DNA of 64,000 bases from Parapristionchus giblindavisi (GCA_943737045.1 CALSFV010000047.1:186001-250000), one strand, 5' to 3'; shown: positions 42,270 through 54,773, numbered from the stretch's first letter. A program made the numbers and translations. Notes: generated by a model not told the origin, from the sequence alone.

Positions 42270-43317
42270 CTAATATCCGGGAGCGGTACGGGGAGGAGGG
42301 CAGTGGTCGCAAGATCCCTTGCCTCCGTTTCCTCCGTCGTTTCCGCGGGGTCCGGGAGCTCCGTTCTGTCCGGGGGCTCCATCGCGTCCAGGCTCTCCGG
42401 GCTGTCCGGGCTGTCCGTCGCGTCCGGGGTTTCCGGGGCGTCCATCGGGTCCGGGGGGTCCCTGGGGTCCGGGAGATCCGGGTGCTCCGGGGCGTCCAGC
42501 GGGAGAAGGCTGAGTGCGGACGTTTCCGTCTCTTCCGGGGGCTCCGGGCTGTCCGTCGTTTCCGGGGGCTCCGGGCTGTCCGGGGGCTCCAGGTTGTCCA
42601 CGTCCTCCGGGTCTTCCAGCTGATCCGAGGTCTCCGGGGGCTCCGGGGGCTCCATCGGGTCCCTTGGGTCCGGGTCCTCCGGGGGCTCCGGGAGGTCCAG
42701 CGGGGCAATCGAAGCAGAAGTCGGTATCTCTGGGGTGCTGGTTTCCATCGGTGGCATCTTGTCCGGGAGATCCGGCGTTTCCGGGCTGTCCATCGTTTCC
42801 GGGGTATCCGTCCTGTCCGGGAGGTCCGGGAGGTCCGGCGGCTCCAACTCCGCATGAGCAGCAAGTGTAAGCGGTCTGTCTCTTAGCTCTGTCCATCTCA
42901 GCGGAACGGAAAGAGTCGAGCTGAAATTATGACTTATTATAATTCTTATAGGTATTAAAGTCGTACTTAGCAGTACTTAGCGGTACTGAGCAGTACTTAG
43001 CAGTACTTAGCAGTACTTAATAGTTAAGGAACTCATTCTTACCTTGGAGAACTCTCCCTGGAGAGAGGTGGCGCGGGTACGGCAGAAAGCGAGCTCGTCC
43101 TGGAGGGAAGACTGCACGTTCTGTAAAAGACTTATCATTAGTTCTGTTGCTTAAGGGTGCTTAGCTAAGTAATTCATTAAGTCATTTAGTTAAGTACCTG
43201 CATGTACATGCAGAGCATGGGTACGGCAACGATGGCCGTAAGAGTGGCGACGGTGGAGACAGCCACTCCGAAGAAGGCGAACTTCTTCACGGATTCAACT
43301 TCGACGTCAGTCTTCAT
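42270..43317 (-). CDS. Cuticle collagen 5 (282 aa)
   Basis: Exons 43198-43317, 43043-43120 and 42270-42920. N-terminus [20 protein letters not shown]; exon 2 reads [19 protein letters not shown]. Exon 3 starts [18 protein letters not shown], giving RAKR as cleavage site, then [18 protein letters not shown], Gly-X-Y with [13 protein letters not shown], and the standard C-terminus. The exon-3 product is identical to that of collagen 7 except one residue (GAPGPRGN against GAPGARGN), though the two genes lie 10 kb apart in opposite orientation. Intron 2 contains tandem AGTACTTAGC units (42962-43020). The ATG follows TTATCCAG|GT. Confidence 0.96.
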
Positions 43318-43418
43318 ACCTGGATAATTACAGTAAGTCAATAAGCCAATAAACTGTTGATATGAGATGGGGATCTAAGCAGTAAGTAAGTGTGTCTCGT
43401 CTCTGGCCGTCTCACTCC

Positions 43419-43425
43419 TTTTATA
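43419..43425 (-). promoter_or_regulatory. TATA box of collagen 5
   Basis: TATAAAA on the minus strand, 102 bp upstream of the ATG. GA-rich words (GAGAGAGTG) lie at 43560-43580. Confidence 0.7.
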
Positions 43426-45516
43426 ATCTTCACTGGAGATCGTTCGACCGTTTTTCGGTTGACTAACAGATAGGGTTACTTTTAGCGGAGAGCACGTTAG
43501 TGGTACGTTTCTTGACGAGAGACTGTAGATATTTCAGAGAGTTAGGCAGGCAGATACCGGCGAGAGAGTGTGTGAAATCGAGAGGGTAGGGCACAGAGTA
43601 GGAATGTCCGTCTCACCTAGCTAAAATGACCTTCGACTTCAAATTCGAGAAGCTATCTCGCACATCTCTCAAGATTAACACTCGGCGAAGATATTTTAAT
43701 TACAGGGAATGCCAACGCCCTCTTCGTTTCACATACTATCTCGTTGTTCTCACACAGGAAATTTACTTAAAGTTATCATTTCTTACTTTTCATTTTCTTA
43801 TTCATGAAAAATATCTGCCAACAATCCTCTTGTAAAGTAAGAACTTGTAAAGTAAAATTTTTGAAGTTCTCTTCTAAGCACAATTTCTTAGAACAGAGCA
43901 TCTTGTAAGAGAATTTTCTCTGAGAGTTGATAATGAGAATTCCTCAATGAAGAGACCATGCACATCCTCGAATCCTTGTAGATCGGCGATCAATATGCTT
44001 GCCACTTGCTTTATGATGATTATTTGCTAATATAATAGATATAAAATATTCCTATAAGTTTTCAGGTGTGAGTTATAATCGTAGATTTTGTGCAGATATG
44101 TCGCTTATATATGTATGAAAATATATTTAGCCCGTATTTCTAATCTTATCAAATACTTGAGCAACGATCTCGTAAAATATATGCGACGTTTCTATGGTCC
44201 TCTACATACTGACCGTCACCATTACTGTCGTTATGTGTATTCAAGGTGTCATATCGTGAAGAAGGCCGACAGTTGTTAGTATTGTCAACTAACAAAAAAA
44301 AAGTTTACAGAAACGTTGCGATCAGTCAGAGAATATTGGAAAAATTTATTTATTTATTTATTAATTTATTTGTTTATCTATCACATGAATAATTATGAAG
44401 AAAAAAAAATATGGTAGTGATGAAGTTCCCTCACTTTACGCGATTTTTTTGGATTTGCTCTTCTGTGTTCACTTCTTTTCGTTGAAAGCATTTCAGCAAT
44501 ATTGATAGCATTATATCTGTAGTTTAGTACCAATAAGTCACTATCAGTGCACATTTTCTCGTTATCACTTATCTACAACTACATATACATACAAGGAAGT
44601 GCGCACGCTACTATTTATTCGAAACGAACGCACAGACATTACGAATTCCAATTAGTAATGGTCACACTGTCGAAAATCTGTACAGGACAATTCGTTGCAA
44701 TCTTCGAAGACCAACGTAAACGTCTTTGATTAGGATTAAGCAGTAGTAAACTCTTATCTCATTTTATCGGTTTCGTAGTGTCGTAAATAGTAAAAGGAAT
44801 TTTAAAGCTTGTTTGAAACTCTGACAGCAGTTTCTCATATGTAAAAAGTGAGAGAACGCAAACAGTGTACATATATATATAAGAAAACAATAAAAATAAT
44901 TTCGGCGCTTTCCGAATCGTCGAGCACGGGGTCATGCAGATGTCATGACTTCATGACACGGTCATGATTTCATTGAGTACAAAACTATCATTGATTTGAA
45001 CTGACGCGAATTTTTCCCTGATAAAGAGGAACCGTTTTGTATATTTCGATCTTTGATAGGATAAAAAATCAATCTGAAACTGGAACCGATTTAATCAAAT
45101 CAGCCAACGCATTCTTAACGTATTTGATTTACTACACTGTCTTTGCGGTTGAAAATCACATTGTCATTCACTTTTTAAAATGTTTTGACTAGCACATATT
45201 TGTCAATAATCATCTTTAATTTTTTATATGCTAACACAAAAAAGTGATGAGATGGTTCTTAATTTAAATAAATACTTGTTTATATACAAAACTATTTAGT
45301 GACATTAGCATTTTCCTATCAAATAAAGGCTGTGTTTTCTTTTTTATAATGTGGAACCTTGGTGAAACTGTTTAATAGTGTTTTCGATCCATTTGGGCTA
45401 TCGAGAGTGCGACTATTGATCTCATTCTCTGTTGAACTTACACTTTTCAAGCAAGTGAAGGCAACGCTGGGGCCAATCATGCTCTGCGTGTGATAGAGAA
45501 CTGCTTACAGACTCCG
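43426..45516. other. Intergenic region, no gene recognised
   Basis: AT-rich, with a TTTATTTATTTATT run at 44347. Short frames show no family features. Confidence 0.5.
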
Positions 45517-45608
45517 TTAAGGCACACCATCAGCTAATTTGAAAATCTTCGCTTCGGAAACGCTCTCTCGTCTTCTTTGCGTGCGAGAGAGTACTGCCAT
45601 AATATTTT
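45517..45608. mobile_element. GAGAG-core MITE family, copy 7 (right end lost)
   Basis: TTAAGGCACACCATCAGCTA, CGCTCTCTCGTCTTC, GTGCGAGAGAGTACTG, then unrelated AT-rich DNA where the right end should be. Confidence 0.75.
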
Positions 45609-46771
45609 ACTGTTCTTTGTATATCAAATTGATAGAAAGCATAAACCGTTAACTATGTGATCGATCATCGCTAAATTGGCTCGTGATGTCTAACAATATA
45701 GGTAAGTTTATGAGTCCATTAACGTTAGGTTGTTCTTTCTTTGTTGAAATTCGTCTTTTACCTTGATGCGAATCTCGTGTTCAGCATTACATCCAATTTT
45801 CGGTACCATGTTCAGTTCGTTGAAGTTCTAGTCTCAGTTTATTTTGAGTTTATTCGACAGGATATTTTTTCAAATTTAACTGAGTAGGAAAAATAATAAT
45901 TGAATTATGATATAAATGCTGATGAATTTCGTGAAACAAAAATATTCGTCTATAAAATAGAGGAAGTTTGCTATCGTTAGTAAATAAAAAATTACTACAA
46001 ATCAATGATAAAACGTGTACAAATGTAAGGTCGCACTTCGACGAGGAAGAAGACCTTGAAGGAACTCTACATCTATTGACCAACGAATATCTATCGGATA
46101 CAGTTTACATTTATCGAGACGTGATAAAGTCGTTTTAGCTGCAGACAGACACTAAATAAGCCGAAATAGTAGACGATGTTTCTTGTAGTTTAATGGGTAA
46201 ATTCACTTCGTATTCAAATACAATTAAACATTGTTACATTGAGAGCGATCTGAAAGAAACAAATTTGATGACTTGATTCTTATATGGAATCTTTTTCTGT
46301 GTTAAAAAGAAGTCGCGTACGTTAGTTTTGTTAGGTAACTCAGTGTCCTATGTGAAGCTTAGATTTATCGATAATCAATCATATCGATCATCGATTGCTT
46401 CCATAACAATCTTTGATGGATAGGGCGATATCTCGGCTGAGCCGATCGAGGGTAGGGCATTTTTCAGTTTTCTCATCTATCTATCTACTGCAGGGGACTG
46501 GAACGATGGAAAGGAACTGGTTTAGGGTTGTTCCCTTTTCGTTCCTAATCATGATTGTGTACAATCAAACACATATAACTACAGTTATAAAATAGCTACA
46601 TTACTAAAATGATGCAACATGCTTTACAAAAAATAATGGAAAGTTGGCGGCTTTTGTGTTTTCTGTACTATCTGTGATGTGAGTTCTTTCTATCGTACGA
46701 CCTTTGACTGATTTCATAAGCCATGCGAAAAAAGTGTTCTAATAGATGCCAACGATATGTGATCTCATTAT
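45609..46771. other. Intergenic region, no gene recognised
   Basis: AT-rich, no coding exon recognised on either strand. Confidence 0.5.
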
Positions 46772-46972
46772 GATGGAAGACGATAGATGGGCAGGACGCT
46801 GCACGTATTGGATACCATATTCATATGTAGCAAGTCGTTCTCCAGGTCAACCCCATGTTCGGCATGAGATGAGTTCAAGAGGTTTAATGAACAATGGTGG
46901 TCAATACCAGTGGAGGAACTGAAGAACAGCCCACACTTCATCTAGTATTATGCTTGATATGAATTAATTGAA
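46772..46972 (+). mobile_element. RTE-like retrotransposon, 3' end fragment
   Basis: The plus frame reads MEDDRWAGRCTYWIPYSY, then SRSPGQPHVRHEM, equivalent to the DDRWAxRCTxWIP and RxPGRPxxRWxDE blocks at the C-terminus of RTE proteins. It continues in a shifted frame to CTTCATCTAGTATTATGCTT, matching the 25430-25597 copy. Frameshifted and 5'-truncated. Confidence 0.8.
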
Positions 46973-47893
46973 GAGATGCAAGGAGATACCTTTACAATAG
47001 TGCTATATAAACAATATCAAAAATTGATGTGGCAATTTCGAGCATACATAGTTAGAAAAATAAAGTATGCATTTGTGAACATTTCCGCAAAATTGCAGTC
47101 ATGTACATATTAATTCTTGATAGGCTAGTAACTCTAACAAAATGATAAAATCAGATATTTGACTTGTAACTGATGTCGTAGATCACAATTCAGTAATGTC
47201 AAAATTGAGGCAATGCGTACTGGGCGAACTAAGACAGTTCCGCTTGACTATTGACAAATTACTGATGCAGACCAAGCTAGACACGATCATGGTATAATCG
47301 GTTCAATTGGTCCAGATCTTTGGACGAAGGTAGAACGGTACGTTAAAAATGTATTGCGTTAGTACTAAAACAAACGTTGAAACTGACATTCATGCTCACT
47401 AAAATTATTTATGTGTTTACTTAAATAAATTAATACATAAATAAATCGCATTTTCTGGTGCCATTCAACAGCAACTTATAATTTGAAGAGCTAAATGAGT
47501 GGCAATATCTTAAGTATTGTTTTTTTTCTCTTTTTCAAAGGAAAGAGCAGAAGAAGGATCGATTTTTGAAAGTGTTATTACACGGAAATATAAATATAAC
47601 GTTATTTTTTTAGATTTGTGGGAAATTAGAGCATTCCGCTTTCTTCGACAGACACATAATTTCTGGTCACACTGTGTCGACCAACAGCAATAGCATACGA
47701 AATAAAAGCATCTTCAACAGGTCAACAAGGTCATTCGGAACATTCCATTCCTATCAAAAATGCCTCTCGCACCGAAATTTCGCTCATCACACACACTCAA
47801 TTAAGTTGATTTGTCGACAATTGCAAGGAAAGGTCATACTAAAAAACTCCCTTATTATTTACCATTTGATTCATTATTTCCACGAAATATTCG
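46973..47893. other. Intergenic region, no gene recognised
   Basis: AT-rich spacer without recognisable features. Confidence 0.5.
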
Positions 47894-48013
47894 TTAAATG
47901 AACACCCAAGTCAATTTGAAAATCTCCGCTCTCGCAATGCTCTCTCGCTTTATTTCTCTAAGAGAGAGCGTTACCAAAGCGGAGAGTTCAATTGAGTTGG
48001 GAGATCCCTTTTA
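47894..48013. mobile_element. GAGAG-core MITE family, copy 8
   Basis: GTTAAATGAACACCCAAGTC, AAATCTCCGCTCTCGC, CTCTCTCGCTTTATTTCTC, AAGCGGAGAGTTCAATTGAG and TTGGGAGATCCCTTTTAG at the right end. Confidence 0.8.
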
Positions 48014-48366
48014 GGGACAATACGGAGGAATCTCACTGGAATGTTGAGCTCGTTTCCCTGCCAAAGAGACGGACGGAAAACTCATTACGAGCCTGGATTG
48101 AAATAAAGAAGAATGGTGCTGATCGATCTTTCCTTGTACGATCCACATCTATCGATCTCCCCCGAGCTCACTGAGCTCCCCCTAACCTCCCCAATTACAA
48201 TGTGCATTCAGGGCAAAGCGGGTTTCATTAAGATGTTTTATTCCGGAGACAATTAATAATAAATTATTGTCAGCCACTGGAAGTGACTGGGCCATGGTGG
48301 AAAGATATGGCGAGGAGAAGGTGCAGACCGAAACCAAGTAGGCGCTCGGTCTCATCTGTGAATAGC
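48014..48366. other. 3' flank of collagen 6
   Basis: Holds an AATAAA signal for collagen 6 (minus strand, 48237-48242), 125 bp past the stop. No other feature recognised. Confidence 0.5.
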
Positions 48367-49549
48367 TTAATATCCGGGAGCGGTACGGGGAGGAGGGCAG
48401 TGGTCGCAAGATCCCTTGGCTCCGTCGTTTCCGGGAGCTCCCTTCTCTCCAGGCTCTCCGGGCTTGCCGGGAGCTCCGTCCTGTCCGGGCTCTCCCTGAG
48501 GTCCCTGAAGTCCGTCGCGTCCAGGGTTTCCGGGGCGTCCGTCGGGGCCGGGAGGTCCCTGGGGTCCAGCCTCTCCGGGAGCTCCGGGGGGTCCAGGGGG
48601 TGCGGGAACGGTGCGGACCTGTCCGGGAGCTCCGGGCTGTCCAGGCTGTCCGTCGTTGCCGGGGGCTCCAGGGGCTCCCTGAGGTCCGGGGGTTCCAGGT
48701 GCTCCAGGTCTGCCGGGAGGTCCCTGCTCTCCGGGCTGTCCAACGGGTCCGGGGGCTCCCTTGTGTCCCTGAGGTCCGGGGGCTCCAGGAGCTCCAGCGG
48801 GGCAGTCGAAGCAGAAGTCTTCGGGGCGGGGAAGAGCGTGCTGCTCGGTGGCATCAGGTCCAGGCTGTCCGGGCTGTCCGGGTCTTCCATCGTGACCGGG
48901 AACTCCATCTTGTCCGGGAGCTCCAGCGGGTCCAGCGGCTCCGATACCGCAAGAGCAGCACTGAGTGGAGGCACGCTTTTGACGGGGCTTCTCGTTCAAA
49001 CGGACATGCTCGAGCTGAAAATTAAGGATTGTTTTTTTGTAATGTATATGTTTGCTTTAGATCTTGATTCATAGATTCCTATAAGTTTTGAGTGAAAGTA
49101 TAAAAAAGTGAGAGCCGGTACGGATCGAGAGCGAAAGTATTACATACTACGTTGGAGAAAGTCGAAAGAAATCATGTCAATTTCACTTTCTTTGTAGGCA
49201 TAAGAAGGTTTCTATACCTTAGAGACACTGGAGCGCTACAGTTTCAGATGTTAATTGAAGATCTTACCTTAGAGTACTCTCCCTTGAGTCCCTCAGCACG
49301 AGTACGGCAGAAGTTGATCTCGTCCTGGAGAGTAGACTGGACGTTCTGAAAGAAGAATTAGCAATAGAGTTGTACTTAAAGAAGAACTTAGCTAAGTAAA
49401 CCATAAATCGTTAAGTATACCTGCATGTACATGCAGAGCATGGGTACGGCAATGATGGCCGTAAGAGTGGCGACGGTGGATACAGCCACTCCGAAGAAGG
49501 CGAACTTCTTCACCGATTCGGCCTCGATGATTTTTGCCTTCTCGTCCAT
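48367..49549 (-). CDS. Cuticle collagen 6 (284 aa)
   Basis: Exons 49421-49549, 49268-49345 and 48367-49014. N-terminus [20 protein letters not shown]; exon 2 reads [20 protein letters not shown]. Exon 3 ([18 protein letters not shown]) places the cleavage site at RQKR, then [28 protein letters not shown], Gly-X-Y blocks with the interruption VRTVPAPPG, and [15 protein letters not shown]. It belongs with collagens 8 and 9 but is clearly older, differing at many Gly-X-Y positions ([19 protein letters not shown]). Intron 2 lacks the hairpin found in 8 and 9. The ATG follows ATATTCAG|GC. Confidence 0.96.
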
Positions 49550-49814
49550 GCCTGAATATTATATGAGTTACGGTACTGATTACGGTAGATACACGAAACA
49601 TACTGTAAACAATTAATCAATATATGCTCTAAGCAATGGACAAGTGAGGAAGGTAGGCTAAAGACAAAGCATTGTGCGCTAAGGTCGGAAAGAATAAGAG
49701 AATAAGCGATATTGGTGGATCGGTTAAGCGTAGAGAGGAGCCTTGATACAAAGGAAGGATAGAGAAATGCAGGAATGGGATCCACTCTGACTTCCCTCCT
49801 CGCCCATCTCTCGC

Positions 49815-49820
49815 TTATAT
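49815..49820 (-). promoter_or_regulatory. Probable TATA element of collagen 6
   Basis: ATATAA (GGGATATAAGCG) on the minus strand, 266 bp upstream of the ATG, a spacing similar to collagen 8. Confidence 0.5.
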
Positions 49821-52136
49821 CCCATGGCGGCGGGTGAACCGACTAAAAACCTGAAATAATCACCCGCAAAAAGCGCTCCTCTCTTAATTATCCATGATCT
49901 AGCGCTGCCCTCAACGTCTGCGCACTCCTCATATCGTGTACTCTCTCTCCGTCTCTCCAACTCACAATTATCTTCCTCAATGAGGGTGTGTATATGGATA
50001 GGCGATACTTCTCATCACCTCCCAGCGTTGAGTGGACGTGCTGCAGAGTTTATCTGCAGCTGATGAAGTTATTCTGTTCCAGTAAAATAACTGAATAATA
50101 ATAAGTTCTGTACTTGCAATTTTGAAAATACATCCAAACTTTAAAGGGAGTTACCTCTCTCAATGGCCTCTTCATTGCGCGCACTATTTCTTTGTTCTCT
50201 AACAACGAGAAAGAATTGCGCGTCGAAGAGACCATTGAGAGAGGTTACGCTCCCTTTAAGGTTATTTACGTTTTACTTGTACTCTGCTTGAAGCAGATTT
50301 CATAGCAATAATTGGAAGTACACTTCTACTATTGAAATGTGTTTATACATGTTTTGTGACGTCACAGGTGGATGGACAAAGGAAGGCCTTTTCGCTTTCG
50401 TTAATTGATTAATTCAAGTTCATTGCCATGCCTGTTGTTTATGTGGAAATTTTTCGCATTCGAGGTCGCACTCTTTTGTTGAAATCGTCTATTTTATTTA
50501 TTTTTTTTGTTTATTTATTTGTTTATCTTTAACGATAAACAGAGAATTTTAAAGTGCAAATCAATAAAATATCAGGGAATTAATATGGATTTGCATAAAA
50601 ACGTTCAGAATCTGTTCTACTGATAATAACGATAAAGCTTGTTTACTACTCATCATGTTAAGCTTGATAAAGGTTATTGCATTGTATTACACTGCGAAAT
50701 GGTGAATTACACGAGACACAATACATGTACATATAGAGGTAGTGAAACTGTCATTCTTCACTTTTCCGCATTACTTGAAAAGTTACACAATTAATCTTTC
50801 CCTCTCAGCATGATTTATATTATGACATAATATATGATTTATATTATACAATATACAAAACATGCATATTATCGAAGAAAATGTTCCCATTGTCAAATTG
50901 ATTCCAAAAATATGAGAAGATTTATATTTATAATTATATTGTTATGTAATCAATAGTTGCTCAGATGAAGCTGAACGAAGAGTTATTCAAGACAGATGAG
51001 TGTCTTGTATTGTACCTCAGCACGCCGAGACTAATCAGTCGTGTAGTGGCAACCATTCCTCCCCCAATGGTGTTGTTCTTGACAAAGGTCATTGCATTGT
51101 AAGCCATGAGAGTGTATCTGAGCTATTGCCATTTGCATAATGTGTTGTTGTTCCTTTCGAAAGACATGAAAGTAAGGTAGATAGAGTGTGCGAAAACTAT
51201 AGTACGCTCTTCTTCTCTCTTTCTCAGCTATGCTCTCCGTTTCTTTCCTACTTTTTCTGTCGACTTTTGAACACAGCCTCTCTATCAAATCCGTTCATCT
51301 TTATGCCAGGCTATTAACAGTTTTGTAGTGAAATGAAGATATAAATCGATAAGCTGAAGAATTGATCTAACGTGGGCGTCACCTTTAAAAGTGATCTCTG
51401 CATAGCAAACATAATTTCTTTAGCGGTCTAGCATTAAGAGAAAAAGAATGAGATAACAAAGCTTACTTTGAGTTAAAACTCTGTTTCGATCATAGAGTAA
51501 AAACGAAACTGATTCTACAGTGAGGAACAAACTGTTTAGAGCATCGACTGATTTATTATAATTACAGTACTTTTTAGTGATGATGCAACAGATGGCACTA
51601 CCTGCAGTGTACCACAGTGTTATTTGAAACATATTTATTACGAGTTAAATTGCACTAGAGGACTTGGACGATAAACATTTTATTTCACAGATGAAAATAC
51701 AGTGTTCAAAAAAAATTTATTTAAACAAATAAACAAATAAAGAATCGAAAACACGCAAAAAGTACAGTTGATAACCGACAATCTCCAACAAGAGCACTTT
51801 CGACAATCGGACATAAAGTACTTCTTAGCATAGTTAGTGCCCACTTAGCCGTGACCCGAATCGCATAAGGAAGTTGTTACAATTATAGTAAACAACTGTG
51901 CGCTCAACCGTGAACAAGCACCGACAACCTACCGTATCCTAGCACCTACCGTATCCGATCGGATATGGTACTGGATCAATATTGGCTATATCACGTATGC
52001 CCCATCTTACCTTGATCTCATCTCTCTCTCTCGTCCATTCTAAACTGCTACTACTCTGTCTGATCGTCTGGTGCTCTCTCGAGTTTGTACAGTCTCTGGC
52101 CGGTATCGGGCACTAACGTTACTGCAAAAGAGTTCG
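49821..52136. other. Intergenic region between divergent collagens 6 and 7
   Basis: No gene recognised. Contains a hairpin MITE (50139-50260) and, near collagen 7, CTCTCTCTCTCGTCC at 52021. CCTACCGTATCC and CCGATCGGATATGGTA lie near 51940-51970. Confidence 0.45.
50139..50260. mobile_element. Hairpin MITE with CTTTAAAGGGAG ends
   Basis: CTTTAAAGGGAGTTACCTCT with CTCAATGG is mirrored by CCATTGAGAGAGGTTACGCT-CCCTTTAAG. The inner arms pair CTCTTC, GCGCG and TTTCTTTGTT with their inverses. TTAAAGGGGGAGTTACC at 32960 may be the end of a related element. Confidence 0.85.
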
Positions 52137-52143
52137 TATAAAA
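52137..52143 (+). promoter_or_regulatory. TATA box of collagen 7
   Basis: TATAAAA, 168 bp upstream of the ATG, preceded by CTCTCTCGAG and CTCTGGCCGGT, the latter resembling TCTGGCCGTC in the collagen 5 promoter. Confidence 0.75.
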
Positions 52144-52310
52144 GCCAGGCTACTACTGCCATTATAAACACTTTTACTTCATTCCTCTTACAGTACTCTC
52201 GCTTAGCCACGTTGACTTTAATCCACTTCGTTACTTAATTAAACCACTTAATTAATTAAATGTTTAATTAAGTTCTCATTTAGTTTAATTATTTTAACAT
52301 TGCTTCAGGG

Positions 52311-53347
52311 ATGGACCAAAAGAAGACTGACGTCGAGGTTGAATCCGTGAAGAAGTTCGCCTTCTTCGGAGTGGCTGTCTCCACCGTCGCCACTCTTACG
52401 GCCATCGTTGCCGTACCCATGCTCTGCATGTACATGCAGGTACTTAACTAAACTACTTAATAATTTACTTAGTTAAGTACCCTCAAGTAACAGAACTAAT
52501 GATAAGTCTCTTTCAGAACGTGCAGTCTTCCCTCCAGGACGAGCTCGCTTTCTGCCGTACCCGCGCCACCTCTCTCAAGGGCGAGTTCACCAAGGTAAGA
52601 ACCACTTACCTAACTACTAAGAACCGCTAAGTACCGCTAAGTACTGCTAAGTACGACTTTAATACCTATAAGAATTATAATAAGTCATAATTTCAGCTCG
52701 ACTCTTTCCGTTCCGCTGAGATGGACAGAGCTAAGAGACAGACCGCTTACACTTGCTGCTCATGCGGAGTTGGAGCCGCCGGACCTCCCGGACCTCCCGG
52801 ACAGGACGGATACCCCGGAAACGATGGACAGCCCGGAAACGCCGGATCTCCCGGACAAGATGCCACCGATGGAAACCAGCACCCCAGAGATACCGACTTC
52901 TGCTTCGATTGCCCCGCTGGACCTCCCGGAGCCCCCGGAGGACCCGGACCCAAGGGACCCGATGGAGCCCCCGGAGCCCCCGGAGACCTCGGATCAGCTG
53001 GAAGACCCGGAGGACGTGGACAACCTGGAGCCCCCGGACAGCCCGGAGCCCCCGGAAACGACGGACAGCCCGGAGCCCCCGGAAGAGACGGAAACGTCCG
53101 CACTCAGCCTTCTCCCGCTGGACGCCCCGGAGCCCCCGGATCTCCCGGACCCCAGGGACCCCCCGGACCCGATGGACGCCCCGGAAACCCCGGACGCGAC
53201 GGACAGCCCGGACAACCCGGAGAGCCTGGACGCGATGGAGCCCCCGGACAGAACGGAGCTCCCGGAGCCCGCGGAAACGACGGAGGAAACGGAGGCAAGG
53301 GATCTTGCGACCACTGCCCTCCTCCCCGTACCGCTCCCGGATATTAG
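52311..53347 (+). CDS. Cuticle collagen 7 (285 aa)
   Basis: Exons 52311-52439, 52517-52594 and 52697-53347. N-terminus [20 protein letters not shown], three residues longer than collagen 5. Exon 2 reads [20 protein letters not shown], then KGEFTK. Exon 3 product matches collagen 5 except P to A in [12 protein letters not shown] cleavage site, CCSCG, CFDC and [13 protein letters not shown] are present. Intron 2 contains CGCTAAGTAC units, the inverse-strand counterpart of those in collagen 5. The ATG follows TTGCTTCAG|GG. AATAAA at 53434-53439 lies about 87 bp past the stop. Confidence 0.96.
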
Positions 53348-53619
53348 ATTATCCATCCATCTCAGATCTGAAAACGACATCACTGCCATTTTGCTTATTT
53401 GCTCTCTCATGTATTTGTCTTTCTCGAAGAGAGAATAAATCTTTTTCCCATATATAATCGATTTGTACTGTTTACAATGAAATTAAGCACTCGGGAATTT
53501 ACCAGACCTCAAGGTTTTTTCTTCCGCTTTACCTTGATAGTTTGGGCGTTGTCACCAAAGGAGAGGAAGGTGTCCGCTTTTTCAGGTTTAGCGCCGGTCA
53601 CAGCATTGTCTCTAGCTAC

Positions 53620-53735
53620 CTCTCATTTCTCTACCTCTACCTCTTCCTCTATCTCTCCTCTACCTCTTCCTCTACCTCTCCTCTACCTCTTCCTCTACCT
53701 CTCCTCTACCTCTTCCTCTACCTCTACCTCTTATT
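53620..53735. repeat. Pyrimidine-only tandem repeat downstream of collagen 7
   Basis: A unit close to CTCTCCTCTACCTCTTCCTC-TACC (24 bp) is repeated about four times. One strand is essentially free of purines except the A of CTACC, so it could form triplex DNA. Confidence 0.85.
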
Positions 53736-54503
53736 GGCAATATTACCTAGCTATCTCTCGGTCTCTCGGTTCAACACACTCTCTCGCCGCTTCTGTCTTA
53801 CCGTCTGGTCGCTCTCGCATTGGCCCAATCTCTCGTCCGATGTGAACAACCTTGATCTCGTACCGTTACTGTGAGATAGTACAGATAAGCCGAAGGTAAA
53901 AAGAATAAACGCAAAAAGGGAACTAAAGTGGAACCGCTAACAAGTTTCAACATTTTGTGCACACAAACAACAGATTTTCGAGCTATTGGAACTCCATACC
54001 ATTCTATTTTTATCTTGATGTACCATGATCTTTGATCTTTCATCTTACGATATAATATTTATTCTTTGATCTTTGATCTTTGATCTTTAATTTTTAATTG
54101 CATCACGATAGCTGAAAATTAACATTAAAATGAAATGATATTTTTTTCGAAGTCGATGAAAGGTTTTCAAAGATTCATCGTAGACTGCAATGCTTTTTTT
54201 TTAATCTCAAGCTAGATCAAGGTTGCATTGATGAAAATAGTCATGAACTAAGGATAACGACAAAAAACATATGTGTAGGCTGATCAGAGGGCTATCAAAC
54301 CATCGTCGATGGAGTAATCGAACCTGTTACGTGGAGAGGCTCATTATGGCTCACCTCGTTCTTTTTGGAATCAATCAAGTAGATCATGAAATGGGTTTGA
54401 TTGCATCATGCTACATTATACTACATTTAAAAATGCCTTTATTAATGAATACAGGGCTTCGATTGTCAAAATCCGCTATGTCTATGATGCAATGTATGGT
54501 ATA
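53736..54503. other. Intergenic region with ATCTTTG repeats
   Basis: The heptamer ATCTTTG recurs at 54030-54090 in two short runs. No gene recognised; the 78-codon plus frame at 54271 has no family features. Confidence 0.5.
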
Positions 54504-54594
54504 CTGAAAGGTACACCCTAATTTTACTCCCTGTTCTGGTCACGCTCTCTCGCAGACAATGAAAGTGAGAGAGTATGGGAGGGATGTGCATTTA
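54504..54594. mobile_element. GAGAG-core MITE family, copy 9
   Basis: TGAAAGGTACACCCTAATTT, CACGCTCTCTCGCAGAC, GTGAGAGAGTATGG and GGATGTGCATTTAA; the right inner part is shortened. Confidence 0.75.
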
Positions 54595-54773
54595 ATATGT
54601 ATTATTCATCGTCATTTCATGTTGATCCATTATATATAATATATATTATACATTATACGTTATATATAATACATTACATATGTATATGCATGTATGTTTC
54701 ACGTTGAGCATATGCATGGTTTCAAATAAATTGGGACATTCATATACACCAGTTTGGATCTAAAACAACAATT

